This document shows, piece by piece, positions 9,289 through 18,423 of a stretch of 64,000 nt of DNA. A model generated the notes under the pieces. The model was given only the letters and a program-made list of their open reading frames with translations. It searched no databases and was not told the DNA's origin. Each line of letters starts with the position of its first letter. The first letter of the stretch is position 1. The position numbers were made by a program, and so were the translations under genes. The stretch is taken from assembly GCA_965220305.1 (NCBI GenBank), contig OZ244817.1, forward strand, positions 3,596,001-3,660,000. The letters run 5' to 3'. Source of the stretch: G965220305 sp965220305. Its GTDB lineage: Bacteria; Chloroflexota; Dehalococcoidia; Lucifugimonadales; UBA3495.

Positions 9289-9348
9289 CCCAATATCCTC
9301 TCCCAACCTTCGCGTAATACTGTACAAGACTGGCCTTCGGAGGCGAGC

Positions 9349-10713
9349 ATGCTAGGTGGCGTTAGGGATAAATTAGCTACGCCCTTAACTAGATACTTGT
9401 TGGCGTTGCAGCATGCGGACTATCGTACCCTTTGGACCGCCAACCTGTGCGCCGGCGCCGCAGCCTGGGCTTTGATAGTAGCCCGGGGATGGCTGGCTTA
9501 CGAGATTACCGACGGCTCCAGCACCTTGGCCGGAATAGTAACCTTCGCGGCCATGATTCCCAGGCTGTTCTCCACGCCGCTCATGGGGTTCTTGGCGGAC
9601 CGACTCGACCGCCAGACCATGCTGTCTTGGACTTACACCTTCAATCTGCTCCACAATATCGCCCTGGCTGTTTTGGTGAGTATCGGAATAGTTCAGGATA
9701 TAGACGGTCCCTGGTTTAGTTCGACTGGTGCGTGGATTCTGATAGGCTTGTCGGCGCTGAACGGCACCCTGCGTTCTGCCCAGATGACTACCACCCAATC
9801 GCTGGTCCCCAACCTGGTGCCCAGGGACCAGTTGCTCAACGCAGTGGCCCTGAATGAGGCTACCCAACAGGGTTCCCGCTTGGTAGGGCCCGGGCTCATC
9901 GCGCCCCTGTTGTTGGGAACTCTATCGGTGGGTGGCTACATAATAGGCATTGAGGCAGCTTTCTGGCTTTCCGCCGCCCTGTACGGCATCGGGCTAGTCC
10001 AGGTTACGCGCATCGGCACTCGTTCTACGGGAAGAATGGACCCCAGCCGGGGTTTCCTTGGCAACTTGGGAGCGGGCTTCGCCTACGTATACTCCCGTCC
10101 AATGGTGTTGGCAATGGTGCTTTTGGTGCTGGCCCACTGCTCCCTGGTCATGTCCTACGAGTCCCTGCTGCCGGCCATTTCCCAGAATAAGTTGAATGCC
10201 GGCGCAGTGGGCGCCAGTTATTTGCTGGGCAGCGTGGGCTTTGGCGCGCTGATCACCGCGGTCTTCCTGGCTGGTATTCGCAGCGAGACTACCCGGGGAT
10301 GGCTGTTCCTGATTTTCGGCATTACCAGTGGAATGGGACCCATCCTCCTGGCGGTTTCAAGCAACTGGCAGCTTTCCGTTGCCGCAGCGGTGGCAATGGG
10401 GGTCAATCAGGGTGGGTTTATGACCATCAGCCATGCGATTATCCAGTCCATCGTTGACGACTCGGTGCGAGGACGGGTGTCGGGCGTTTACTCGGTGCAC
10501 GTGGGGGGCAGCATGGCTTTAGCCAACTTGTTCTACGGACTGCTGGGCGACACCTTCAAGGACACCTTGGTCTTTTACTTAAGTGGCGCCTCCTTGGTCT
10601 TGTCCGTTGGGGGTGTGGCGCTTATCATCTGTGTCCTGGGTAGTCTTGGCAGCGGCTCCTTGCGCCGCCTCTACTTTCCCCCCAAGGTTGCCAGCCCCGT
10701 GGCGGTGGCGTAG
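9349..10713 (+). CDS. MFS transporter (efflux-type)
   Basis: A 454-residue integral membrane protein of the MFS_3/enterobactin-exporter-like type. It begins LQHADYRTLWTANLCAGAAA, typical of this group (..L..RDFRRLWxGxxxS), and carries GFLADRLDRQTML after helix 2 and SRLVGPGLIAPLL in the helix 5 region. GGAGGC precedes the ATG. It is monocistronic, with a candidate promoter upstream and a hairpin downstream. Likely drug or metabolite export, but the cargo is unknown. Confidence 0.87.
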   Translation: MLGGVRDKLATPLTRYLLALQHADYRTLWTANLCAGAAAWALIVARGWLAYEITDGSSTLAGIVTFAAMIPRLFSTPLMGFLADRLDRQTMLSWTYTFNLLHNIALAVLVSIGIVQDIDGPWFSSTGAWILIGLSALNGTLRSAQMTTTQSLVPNLVPRDQLLNAVALNEATQQGSRLVGPGLIAPLLLGTLSVGGYIIGIEAAFWLSAALYGIGLVQVTRIGTRSTGRMDPSRGFLGNLGAGFAYVYSRPMVLAMVLLVLAHCSLVMSYESLLPAISQNKLNAGAVGASYLLGSVGFGALITAVFLAGIRSETTRGWLFLIFGITSGMGPILLAVSSNWQLSVAAAVAMGVNQGGFMTISHAIIQSIVDDSVRGRVSGVYSVHVGGSMALANLFYGLLGDTFKDTLVFYLSGASLVLSVGGVALIICVLGSLGSGSLRRLYFPPKVASPVAVA

Positions 10714-10751
10714 CCGGACTCGTGGTTGGTTGAGGCTGAGCGGCGCGCCTG

Positions 10752-10789
10752 GAGATAGTTGACTGGAGTTCTCTCCGGCCAACTATCTC
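10752..10789 (+). terminator. Hairpin after MFS gene, possible terminator
   Basis: GAGATAGTTG and CAACTATCTC pair across an 18-base loop, 38 bases after the MFS stop. No T-run follows, so factor-dependent termination or another role is possible. Confidence 0.4.
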
Positions 10790-11181
10790 GATCAGTGGAT
10801 ACTAGGTAAGTCAGCATCTTCGCCGCACATGCCTTCAATGGCCGACCCGGTCCCGGCCCTACCTTACTTCACTGGGCGGGTAATACTCGTTCAGACCCGG
10901 GCCACGGGGTTTTGTACCGATCGTACCCAGCCGAAATTCTCCCATCGTGGAGCACCACCCCCCTGTCAAAAATGTAATTGCCAGTGCCCTTTCAATACTC
11001 CCCCACCCGTTGGGGTCCTGCACCGGCCACCGACCTAGGCTTTCCCTCCTCTGCGGCAGCCAGTGTCGTCTGCCAGAGTCGCTCTGCTGGCCGTGACCTC
11101 CTCTGGCACCTACGGAGAGCGGAAGCAACTGATGGAACAGTTGGCTAATTTTGGCAATATGGTACAGGCCGGACAGCAAGG
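10790..11181. other. Intergenic stretch without recognised gene
   Basis: No open frame here resembles a known protein and none has a convincing ribosome binding site. I see nothing beyond weak hairpins. Confidence 0.5.
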
Positions 11182-11210
11182 TTGACGCTTCACTAGTGTA
11201 GGGATACACT
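11182..11210 (+). promoter_or_regulatory. Candidate sigma70-type promoter for LLM monooxygenase
   Basis: TTGACG and TACACT are separated by 17 bases, about 100 bases before the ATG at 11311. This would leave a 5' leader of roughly 95 bases. Confidence 0.55.
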
Positions 11211-11310
11211 CCCTACAGTTGGCTGATCTTGGTTAGCGCGAGGGTTGGAGCGGTCAGCAAACGGTCTGCGACCTTATGGTCAACACATAGCAATGGCTAA
11301 GGGGGCTAAC

Positions 11311-12378
11311 ATGGACTTTGGTGTATTTTTAGACTTTCTTATTCGACCGGGTTGTACCCAGGCCGACGCTTTTCGGGAATCCTTCGACTTGGTGAAGCAG
11401 GCCGACGAAATGGGTCTGGACTCGGTCTGGTTGGGCGAAATGCACTTCAACCCCAACCGCTCGGTCCTTTCCGCTCCCATCGTGGTAGCCTGCTCCATTG
11501 CCACCCGCACCGAGCGTCTTAAGGTCGGAATGGCGGTGCAGGTGCTGCCCCTCATTCACCCGCTTCGCCTGGCTGAAGAAGCAGCTACGGTGGACCAGAT
11601 TAGCGAGGGCCGCTTCGAGTACGGCGTTGGCCGCAGCGGCAACGTCCGCGCCTACGAGGCCATGGGAATACCCTACGATGAGAGCCCGGCCCGGTTCCAG
11701 GAAGCCCTGGAAATAATCCTAGAGGCGTGGAAAGGCGAAACGTTCTCCTACCACGGCAAGTTCAACCACATCGAAAATGCCACCCTGTCCCCGCTTCCTT
11801 ACCAGAAGCCCCATCCCCCGGTACGCTTGGCTTCCACCACCGAGGATAGCTTCGCCAGGGTTGGGCGGCTGGGGTTCCCCATTTTCCTGTCGATGCGGGG
11901 AATGGACGTTCAAGACCTGGAGGCCAACCTTAAGGACTATCACGGGGCTTGGAAAGAGGCAGGACACCAAGGAGAATCGGGCGATATTTCGGTGCGGTTC
12001 CCCATGTATATCGGTCTCACCGAAGAGGAAGCTGTTGAAGACCCCCGCGAGAGTATCGAGGCCTACTTTACCCGCATGCGCCGGCGGTACGAGGAGCGGC
12101 AGTCCGAAGACTCCCTGGGGGGTGGGCTGGGGGAGCGCGCCGAGATGCGACGAAGACGCGCCGAGCAATTGGCCAAGATGAGCTATGAAGAGATTCTGGA
12201 GACCAAGGTCATAGTGGGTACCCCTGACCGGGTTATCGACAAGCTGACCCAATTCCAGGAGACTCTGGGGCTCACCGGCTTTACCGCCGAGCTGAACCCG
12301 GGGGGCCTGTTGCCACCGGAGGCGGTGCAACGTAGCCTGCGGCTGTTGACGCAGGAGGTCATGCCGGCCTTTAAGTAG
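11311..12378 (+). CDS. Luciferase-like (LLM class) flavin-dependent oxidoreductase
   Basis: A 355-residue bacterial-luciferase-family TIM barrel. Family marks: MDFGVFLDFL start, ADEMGLDSVWLGEMHF, LPLIHPLRLAEEAATVDQIS, GRFEYGVGRS, and VIVGTPDRVIDKL in the C-terminal part. Such enzymes use reduced FMN or F420 to oxygenate or reduce organic compounds. The ATG at 11311 is preferred because AAGGGGG lies 5 bases upstream and the family start MDFG follows at once; upstream in-frame starts exist. It is followed by a terminator and a CMD-family gene in the same direction. Confidence 0.92.
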   Translation: MDFGVFLDFLIRPGCTQADAFRESFDLVKQADEMGLDSVWLGEMHFNPNRSVLSAPIVVACSIATRTERLKVGMAVQVLPLIHPLRLAEEAATVDQISEGRFEYGVGRSGNVRAYEAMGIPYDESPARFQEALEIILEAWKGETFSYHGKFNHIENATLSPLPYQKPHPPVRLASTTEDSFARVGRLGFPIFLSMRGMDVQDLEANLKDYHGAWKEAGHQGESGDISVRFPMYIGLTEEEAVEDPRESIEAYFTRMRRRYEERQSEDSLGGGLGERAEMRRRRAEQLAKMSYEEILETKVIVGTPDRVIDKLTQFQETLGLTGFTAELNPGGLLPPEAVQRSLRLLTQEVMPAFK

Positions 12379-12453
12379 ATGGCCGGACGTTGGGGACTTG
12401 ACGGCTGCCCAAGCCGTCGTCAAGTTGGCGGCAGCTTACCGAAAGGCATTGCT

Positions 12454-12495
12454 GGCGCCGGGATTGGGGTTAAGAACCCACTGCCGGCGCCTTTT
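12454..12495 (+). terminator. Rho-independent terminator after LLM gene
   Basis: GGCGCCGG and CCGGCGCC arms with an imperfect inner stem (GGGG/CCCA) and a run of four T after the stem. Lies 76 bases after the LLM stop and before the CMD-family gene. Confidence 0.65.
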
Positions 12496-12521
12496 CAATT
12501 ACTGGACTGGCTGGAGAAGGT

Positions 12522-13076
12522 ATGGCAAGAATTCCGTTGGTTACTCGTGAAATGGTCAAAGAGGAACTACGCCCGATTTTCGACGAGGTATCCTCGGGCC
12601 CCGGCGGGGTTGGCGCCGGGCCCATGTCGGTGCTCAAATACAGCCCGGAGATGTCCCGCCGGGCAATACCCCTGTTCAATTACGTCCGCAACGAGTCATC
12701 GTTGCCCCAGCATGTCCGCGAGTTGGCAATGCTGGTGACCGCCCGGTCCATGGACTGTCCTTACATCTGGTATGCCCACGCTGCCCTGGGCCGTCAAGCG
12801 GGCCTCAGCGATCAACTGGTGGACGCCCTGCGGGACAACCGGGACCTCCCCGAATTGTCGGTGGAGGAGAAGGCCGTGCTGGACTACGGGCGCGACCTGT
12901 TCCAGACTCGCAAGGTCAGTGAGGAGAAGTTCAAGGCCGTCTTGGACCTGTTCGGCGCCCAGGGCATGGTCGAACTGACCACCCTTATGGGTTACTACAC
13001 CATGTTGGCGTTCAATGCCAACGCGGTGGAACTCGACGTGCACAGTGATGGCGCAGAGTCCCCGTTGCCCATCTAG
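12522..13076 (+). CDS. Carboxymuconolactone decarboxylase/AhpD-like protein
   Basis: A 184-residue helical protein of the CMD superfamily. The core reads LPQHVRELAMLVTARSMDCP followed by YIWYAHAALGRQAGL, matching the conserved region around the proton relay residues and His. The AhpD redox CxxC is absent: only one Cys is present (CPYIWYAH), so peroxidase activity of the AhpD kind is unlikely and a ring-opening/decarboxylase-type role or a structural role fits better. GGAG lies about 9 bases before the ATG. Confidence 0.85.
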   Translation: MARIPLVTREMVKEELRPIFDEVSSGPGGVGAGPMSVLKYSPEMSRRAIPLFNYVRNESSLPQHVRELAMLVTARSMDCPYIWYAHAALGRQAGLSDQLVDALRDNRDLPELSVEEKAVLDYGRDLFQTRKVSEEKFKAVLDLFGAQGMVELTTLMGYYTMLAFNANAVELDVHSDGAESPLPI

Positions 13077-13181
13077 GTGGGGAACGGCCAGCCTGAGAGG
13101 AAACGGCGACCAGGCTGTGCTCTGTGAAATGCGGTTGCCAGGGCGTTGATGCGCCGTTTTGGGTGAATGGGGCTGGCGGCG

Positions 13182-13892
13182 CTATCGCTGTTGACCGTAA
13201 TCGTTGGGACGGCCTACATGGAACCCTTCTACCGGAAAGAAATCGCCGGCCCGCAGCGTCTCTAACAGGTCGGACTGGTTCCGAATGTCCCCCGGGAACA
13301 TGGTAACTCCCTTGCCGAGCCCGTTGGTGGAGTGGGCGTCACTGCCACCCGTTCCCCAACGCCCCAACAGTCCGGCCACATCCTGGGCGAAGCGGTTCTC
13401 CACCTCGCTGTTGGCCCCGTTGACCACCTCGATTTCATGCACCAGTTCAAATATGGGGTGCCGGGCTGCTTCCTCTGGAGTTGTGGGAATCTTGTCTGTA
13501 TTCTCGTACAGCAAGTTCTGGGTGTAGACGCCGGGAAGGTCGAAGAGGTATCGAAAGGGGTGGGCCAGAATCATAAACCCACCCACCCGGTCCACTTCCT
13601 GGCGTAAATAACGGACTGTCTCGATGTCGCCGGCGTATCCGGTCACGTGGTGTTCCAAGCCCAAAGTGATGATGTGGCCCAAGGGTGTGTAGGCCTCTAG
13701 GGCTCTAATTAACAGGAGGTCCTGGTCCCGTGCAAAATCCTCAAAGTCCTGTCGGGGCCAACCTACGTGTTCAGTAACCATGATGCCGGTCAGACCCACC
13801 CGTACAGCCTCGGTTACCATTTCCGACGGCGTCAGGCTGCTGTCCGGGCTGCCCCGGTTGGTGTGAACGTGCAGGTCCAGGATAGTGGTCAA
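13182..13892 (-). CDS. PHP-domain metal-dependent phosphoesterase-like protein
   Basis: A 236-residue PHP protein: DLHVHTNRGSPDSSLTPSEM gives the HxH metal motif and the following helix, IMVTEHVG the second His, and GLEHHVTG, LAHPFRY and GGSDAH further metal ligands in order. PHP proteins hydrolyse phosphoesters (histidinol phosphate, pAp/nanoRNA or others); this short form lacks polymerase domains. The start is TTG with GAGGT rather far upstream (13 bases), so the exact start is uncertain, but MTTILDLHVH is the usual family beginning. Convergent with the CMD gene. Confidence 0.85.
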   Translation of the reverse strand: MTTILDLHVHTNRGSPDSSLTPSEMVTEAVRVGLTGIMVTEHVGWPRQDFEDFARDQDLLLIRALEAYTPLGHIITLGLEHHVTGYAGDIETVRYLRQEVDRVGGFMILAHPFRYLFDLPGVYTQNLLYENTDKIPTTPEEAARHPIFELVHEIEVVNGANSEVENRFAQDVAGLLGRWGTGGSDAHSTNGLGKGVTMFPGDIRNQSDLLETLRAGDFFPVEGFHVGRPNDYGQQR

Positions 13893-13982
13893 GTTGAAAG
13901 TTGTACCTCGATGGGGAGTCTGGTTGGGTGAACGCTGCGCCGTATTTAAACGAATGTTTTCCGCAGCGTCAATGCCGGGAGA

Positions 13983-15926
13983 TCAACTGGCATCCGTCTG
14001 CTGGTGTTGGCCGATGAAGCCGACCACCACCTTCTTTAGGTCCCTGTCCCAATCAAAGCCGATGCGAATGGTGTAACGGGCGTCCCGACTGGTGCCCTTG
14101 CCCACGTGTTCCGCCAGCCAGTATCTCTTGCCATTGACTTGGGTAGAATAGGAATTCCGATACCGGCGCATGGTGGAGTCGTGCTGGTCGCTCTTGTACC
14201 ACCACCTGCAGATTTCGTGGATAGACTGGTTAAAGTCCGTCATCCGGAGCGCGCCGGTGCGGGACTGGTAATAGGTGGTCGCCAGCCAGCGCAGCGCTTC
14301 CCAGACGGCTTGGGGGGTGTTGAAGGGGTTGGTCTCAATGTCAGATTCTGAATTGGGTTGAACTAGGAGTTGGCCTTTGAACTGCTGCTTAGCGAGTTTA
14401 ACAGCAGTATTTACATCATCGATGGGTGGCGGCTGGACTACGTCCTCTGGTGCGGGTTCCTGTCGTTCCTTCTGGTAAGCCAGACGCCAGGATTCTTCCA
14501 TAGTCCGGCTGTTGTGCAAGTCGCTCCGCAGCGATTCCACCTCTTCCTTCAGGTATTCTACATCTTGGTAGAGATCCTGATTCTCCAGTTGCAGCGGGGC
14601 GTAATCCTCCTCCGAAAAGGCGGGCTCGGCGGCAACCACGGTTTCGGGAGACGGAACCGTGAGGCCGGAAATCTCGCTGACTGGCGGGGCGGCGTCAGTA
14701 TTTGTTCCGTCGGTATCCTCAATCCTGGGCGCATCGTTTGGTGGTTCTTTGTTGTAGCCCCTTGCGGATTCATCTGAAGCTGTTCCTCCGGTTGCTGCCC
14801 CGTCGCGCTGTTGGGGCTGACCTACCGGCGCATCTTCCCCGGCCTCTGCACCGGGTTCCGGCCACGGCTGCGGCGCATCGTCATCCGGGCTTGGTCCGCC
14901 GGACATAAGATTATGGATGCTGTCTACGGTGGACAGGATGCCGGACTCCAGCTCCGTCCGTTCTTCCGCTCGGATTAGCTCCTCGCTTCTGACCGGGGCT
15001 CGCTCCCGAATCGGGCGATAACCTTCCAGCGAATCCTTCAGTTCTGCGGCCAGCGCCAGGGCCTCGGAAGTTGCTGAGGCGGAGGAAAGGCGGGCCGCCG
15101 ACCATGAGCTAATGCTCTGTTCCAGGTAATTCAACTCGTCTGAGAATTTGTCCCCAATCTCAGCGATAATTGTGTCGAGATTGGCCGCCTGATGGCGCTC
15201 GGCTTCCTTCTCCTCGCTGATCTGGCTAACTCGTTCGACAAACTCCGGGATGACCTGTTCCCATTCCGGGGCTTCGGGGGGCAAGCGTTGCAGATAATCC
15301 AGGCAGTTGGCGAAAATATCTTCGCTGCTCGTTGAATCCGGGGCGCCCTCGACCTTCTTTGATGGAGGGCAGGGCATTTTGCCGGAGACGTAACACAGCA
15401 TCAGCGCCACGTCATCTTCCAGGTATTGGTCACCGTAAAGCTGAACCACCCGATCCCTTTCCTTTTGCCAACTGTCAAAATCCCAAACTCCCCGGAAGCG
15501 ATGTTCTGAAAAATCCGGCCCCAGGGTTGGCATATCCTGACCGTCCAGATGCTTGACTATGGCGTCATGGAGCGATTTGTGGGTCTCGGCCCACACCCGC
15601 AGCATCCCTCCGGCAAGTTCGTCCGAGCATAGCGCGGCACCCAAGACCGGCTCTTGGAGGCTAGTGGATGGCGCGCGATGGACGTTTTGAGGTCGGAACC
15701 CGTCTAATTTCGCGACGTTGTCGCGTATTGCGGCATCGAATGCCTGCCGCGCTTCGTTGGACGCTTGCTCCCGCCAATCTAGCGTACTCCGGACGACGCT
15801 CTCCAGATACTCCGGATTGGTGAATACGAAAAGGTCGGGGTATTCCGGGTTCATAAATGCGTGGAAGAAAAAGGTGAATCGCTTATGTTCTACGGTGCTT
15901 GTGTCCCCCGAGGGTTTGTCCGACAT
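13983..15926 (-). CDS. Large orphan protein with coiled-coil centre and conserved-looking C-terminal module
   Basis: A 647-residue protein I do not recognise. Residues 1-185 look globular (KRFTFFFHAFMNPEYPDLFV near the start). Residues about 200-300 are acidic and helical. Residues 320-430 are low-complexity, rich in Pro, Asp, Glu and Ala. A coiled coil follows (ENQDLYQDVEYLKEEVESLR). The C-terminal 110 residues are aromatic-rich and end in TIRIGFDWDRDLKKVVVGFI, a pattern I recall from C-terminal modules of orphan actinobacterial proteins. AGGAG lies 11 bases before the ATG. Single-gene unit; possible conflict-related role is only inference. Confidence 0.65.
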   Translation of the reverse strand: MSDKPSGDTSTVEHKRFTFFFHAFMNPEYPDLFVFTNPEYLESVVRSTLDWREQASNEARQAFDAAIRDNVAKLDGFRPQNVHRAPSTSLQEPVLGAALCSDELAGGMLRVWAETHKSLHDAIVKHLDGQDMPTLGPDFSEHRFRGVWDFDSWQKERDRVVQLYGDQYLEDDVALMLCYVSGKMPCPPSKKVEGAPDSTSSEDIFANCLDYLQRLPPEAPEWEQVIPEFVERVSQISEEKEAERHQAANLDTIIAEIGDKFSDELNYLEQSISSWSAARLSSASATSEALALAAELKDSLEGYRPIRERAPVRSEELIRAEERTELESGILSTVDSIHNLMSGGPSPDDDAPQPWPEPGAEAGEDAPVGQPQQRDGAATGGTASDESARGYNKEPPNDAPRIEDTDGTNTDAAPPVSEISGLTVPSPETVVAAEPAFSEEDYAPLQLENQDLYQDVEYLKEEVESLRSDLHNSRTMEESWRLAYQKERQEPAPEDVVQPPPIDDVNTAVKLAKQQFKGQLLVQPNSESDIETNPFNTPQAVWEALRWLATTYYQSRTGALRMTDFNQSIHEICRWWYKSDQHDSTMRRYRNSYSTQVNGKRYWLAEHVGKGTSRDARYTIRIGFDWDRDLKKVVVGFIGQHQQTDAS

Positions 15927-16134
15927 CTCCCAAAATTCTCCTGGTTAGGCGTGGCTGCGGTTTTCATGTGTAGCCGGGAAGTGTCCTCAAATATACGATA
16001 AGGCTCAATGCAGAGGCGCTGTGCCCGCGCTTCCCTTGGTCCCTGGCGCTGGGAAACTTCTCTCCAACCAGCGTAGTACATTCACGCAGCCGGCGCAAAC
16101 CCCGCGTAGAACAAGGTTGAAGGAACAACGGGAC

Positions 16135-16163
16135 TTGACAGCCCCAATGATAAACTGTAGCTT
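16135..16163 (+). promoter_or_regulatory. Candidate promoter of the acyl-CoA dehydrogenase cluster
   Basis: TTGACA and TAGCTT are spaced by 17 bases, 54 bases before the ATG at 16217. The -35 box is perfect, the -10 weak. Confidence 0.45.
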
Positions 16164-16216
16164 CACCCTAAGAATTCGGTCCCCCGATGGCAGTGGTCCG
16201 GACCGGGAGGTAGCCC

Positions 16217-17440
16217 ATGGACTTCAAGTACCAGTACACGCCCGAGCAGCAGGAGTTCCGGCGGGAAGTCCGCGCTTGGCTGGACGAAAACGTCCCTGAA
16301 GGTATGAAGGCCCCGGTGGACCGGCTGGACCTGAGTGATGAACACTACCAGTTTTGGCGGGACATGCACGTTAGGCTGGCGGAGAAGGGTTGGCTCCACC
16401 CCACCTACCCCACCGAATACGGGGGCGGAGGGTTGAGCGGAGAACACGAGACTATAATTCTGGAAGAGTTTGAACGCGCCAGGGTGGTCCGTGGGTTCAC
16501 CAACCCCTATATTTTCCCGACCCTCCTGGTGTGGGGCAACGAAGAGCAGAAGCAGAAGTTCCTCAAGCCGCTGCTGCAGGCGGAGAAGATAGCCTTCCAG
16601 AACTTCTCGGAGCCCAACGCCGGTTCCGACCTGGCGTCCCTGCAAAGCCGGGCGGTGCGCGACGGCGACGATTGGATTGTATCCGGCCAAAAGACCTTCA
16701 TCAGCGGCCACGGGGAGGTCGATTATCTCTTCGGCCCCATAATGACCGACCCCGACGCGCCACGGCACCGCAACTTGGGCTATTTCCTGGTTCCGGCGCC
16801 CTCTCCCGGGCTGGAATTGACCCGGCTCAATCTGCTCACGGGTCAAGACCAGAGCTTCATTTTCATGGACAATGTTCGGGTGCCCGGCGACCACCTGATA
16901 GGCGACCCGCAGCAGGGATGGCAGGTGAGCCAGACTACCCTTGAAATTGAGCACGGGGGTAGAGGCGTGGCTTTTCCCCGCGACGAGGCCCTGGAAAACA
17001 TCCTACAGTACGCCGCCGGGACCGAACGCAACGGGGAGACTTTGGACGCCGACCCCGTCCTGCAACAAGTGGCGATGGACGCCTATATTGACTCCCAGAT
17101 AAACACCCTGCTGACGCAACGGAACTACTGGATGTACCAGGCCCGCCGGGAGATGACCTACCACGGCCCCCAGAGTTCCATGTTCACCAAGACCTACCGC
17201 ATCACCAACTCTGACCGAGCCCGGGATATAATGGGAATGTACTCCCTTCTCGGGGTGAGGGAACCCCGCGCCCCCTTTGAAGGCGCTCCCGAGGTTTACC
17301 AACGCAGCAGCCTGACCGGGGCCCATCCCGGCGGGACCATCGAGATTCAGAAAGTAATCATGGCCCGGCGGTTGGGTATCAGCCGGACCAGGGAGCGCGC
17401 CGCCGCCACACCTTCCACCACCGGCGTTTCCGGCGTCTAG
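16217..17440 (+). CDS. Acyl-CoA dehydrogenase family protein
   Basis: A 407-residue flavoenzyme with all three acyl-CoA dehydrogenase domains: helical N-terminal (YTPEQQEFRREVRAWLDENV), middle barrel with FSEPNAGSDLASLQSRAV and GQKTFISGHGEVDY, and C-terminal helices ending in GGTIEIQKVIMARRLG. It would introduce the alpha-beta double bond into a CoA thioester. GGGAGG precedes the ATG by 6 bases. The sequence style is that of the actinobacterial FadE group acting on steroid or branched side chains. The next three rightward genes are of the same family. Confidence 0.92.
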   Translation: MDFKYQYTPEQQEFRREVRAWLDENVPEGMKAPVDRLDLSDEHYQFWRDMHVRLAEKGWLHPTYPTEYGGGGLSGEHETIILEEFERARVVRGFTNPYIFPTLLVWGNEEQKQKFLKPLLQAEKIAFQNFSEPNAGSDLASLQSRAVRDGDDWIVSGQKTFISGHGEVDYLFGPIMTDPDAPRHRNLGYFLVPAPSPGLELTRLNLLTGQDQSFIFMDNVRVPGDHLIGDPQQGWQVSQTTLEIEHGGRGVAFPRDEALENILQYAAGTERNGETLDADPVLQQVAMDAYIDSQINTLLTQRNYWMYQARREMTYHGPQSSMFTKTYRITNSDRARDIMGMYSLLGVREPRAPFEGAPEVYQRSSLTGAHPGGTIEIQKVIMARRLGISRTRERAAATPSTTGVSGV

Positions 17441-17466
17441 GTCCTGTCAGTCCTTCCGGGAGAGCT

Positions 17467-18273
17467 ATGGACTTCAGCGAGGAGCACAACGCCGAGTTAC
17501 TGGCCTTCCGCGACGCGGTGCGCTCTTGGCTGATGCAAAACTTTCCCTCCGGGCTGCGGATTCCCCCCGATGGCAGCCCTCTGAGTCCTGCTGACCAGGC
17601 GGTCGTCAAGGAGTTCCGGCGAAAACTTGGCGCCCAGGGCTGGCTCGCCCCAACCTGGCCCCGGGAGCACGGCGGAGGCGGCCTGAGTCCGGCCATGGCG
17701 GCGATAATCCAGCAAGAGTTGATGTACCTGGAGCTTCCGTCGGTGGGGGACAACTATCGTTGGATTCCCGCCATGATGGTCTGGGGCACTCCCCAGCAAA
17801 AGCAGCGCTACGTGTTGCCCAGTCTGCGAGGTGAAACCATCACCTGGCAGGCGTTCAACGAGCCTCAGAGCGGCTCAGACCTTGCCTCGGTGCAGACCGA
17901 GGCCGTGCTGCAAGGGCACGAATACGTGGTTACCGGGGAAAAGTCTTTTATCACCGGGCGCTTTGACCCTGACTATCTGTGGACTCTGGTTGTTACCGAT
18001 GCCGACCGCCCCCGGCGGATGAATTTAGGGATTCTCATGGTGGACGCCCGCCTGCCGGGTATAGGCATAAAAGAACATCGAATGCTGATGGGCAGCGAGC
18101 GGCGATTGAACTTTGATCAGGTGCGGGTCCCCTCCGACTGCTTGGTGGGCGCTCCCTTCCAGGGCTGGGAAATCGCCCAGAGCATCCTGGAAGAGGAGAG
18201 GGGTGGTTACGGTTTCCGCGCCGGCGATGACGAGACGGTGGAAGATGTGCATCGGTTTCTCAGAGACCAATAG
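17467..18273 (+). CDS. Acyl-CoA dehydrogenase-like protein lacking the C-terminal domain
   Basis: Only 268 residues, against about 390-410 for the family. The N-terminal helical domain and middle barrel are present (FNEPQSGSDLASVQ, GEKSFITGRFDPDY, FDQVRVPSDCLVGAPFQGWE), but the frame stops soon after SILEEERGGYG, so the whole C-terminal helical domain that carries the catalytic Glu and much of the FAD/tetramer contacts is absent. The 150 bases that follow encode no such domain in any frame. It starts 26 bases after the preceding dehydrogenase with GGGAG upstream. It could be a remnant or a partner subunit of a neighbour. Confidence 0.8.
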   Translation: MDFSEEHNAELLAFRDAVRSWLMQNFPSGLRIPPDGSPLSPADQAVVKEFRRKLGAQGWLAPTWPREHGGGGLSPAMAAIIQQELMYLELPSVGDNYRWIPAMMVWGTPQQKQRYVLPSLRGETITWQAFNEPQSGSDLASVQTEAVLQGHEYVVTGEKSFITGRFDPDYLWTLVVTDADRPRRMNLGILMVDARLPGIGIKEHRMLMGSERRLNFDQVRVPSDCLVGAPFQGWEIAQSILEEERGGYGFRAGDDETVEDVHRFLRDQ

Positions 18274-18423
18274 GGGGCGGTCTCTCGGCCTATCCCGAAT
18301 TCGTCCTCAAAATGTGCAGCAGACAACCCATCTCTTCATCAGGGTACAAGGCTGCCCCAGGGCTCTCTTCCTCTCCATGGCCGTGGACGAACCTTGATTA
18401 GATAGGCGCTGGAGAAAACGCTA

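Noticed and set aside
10859..11209. 116-codon minus-strand frame in the gap before the LLM gene
   Set aside because: No similarity to known families, no binding site, spans a likely promoter of the rightward gene.
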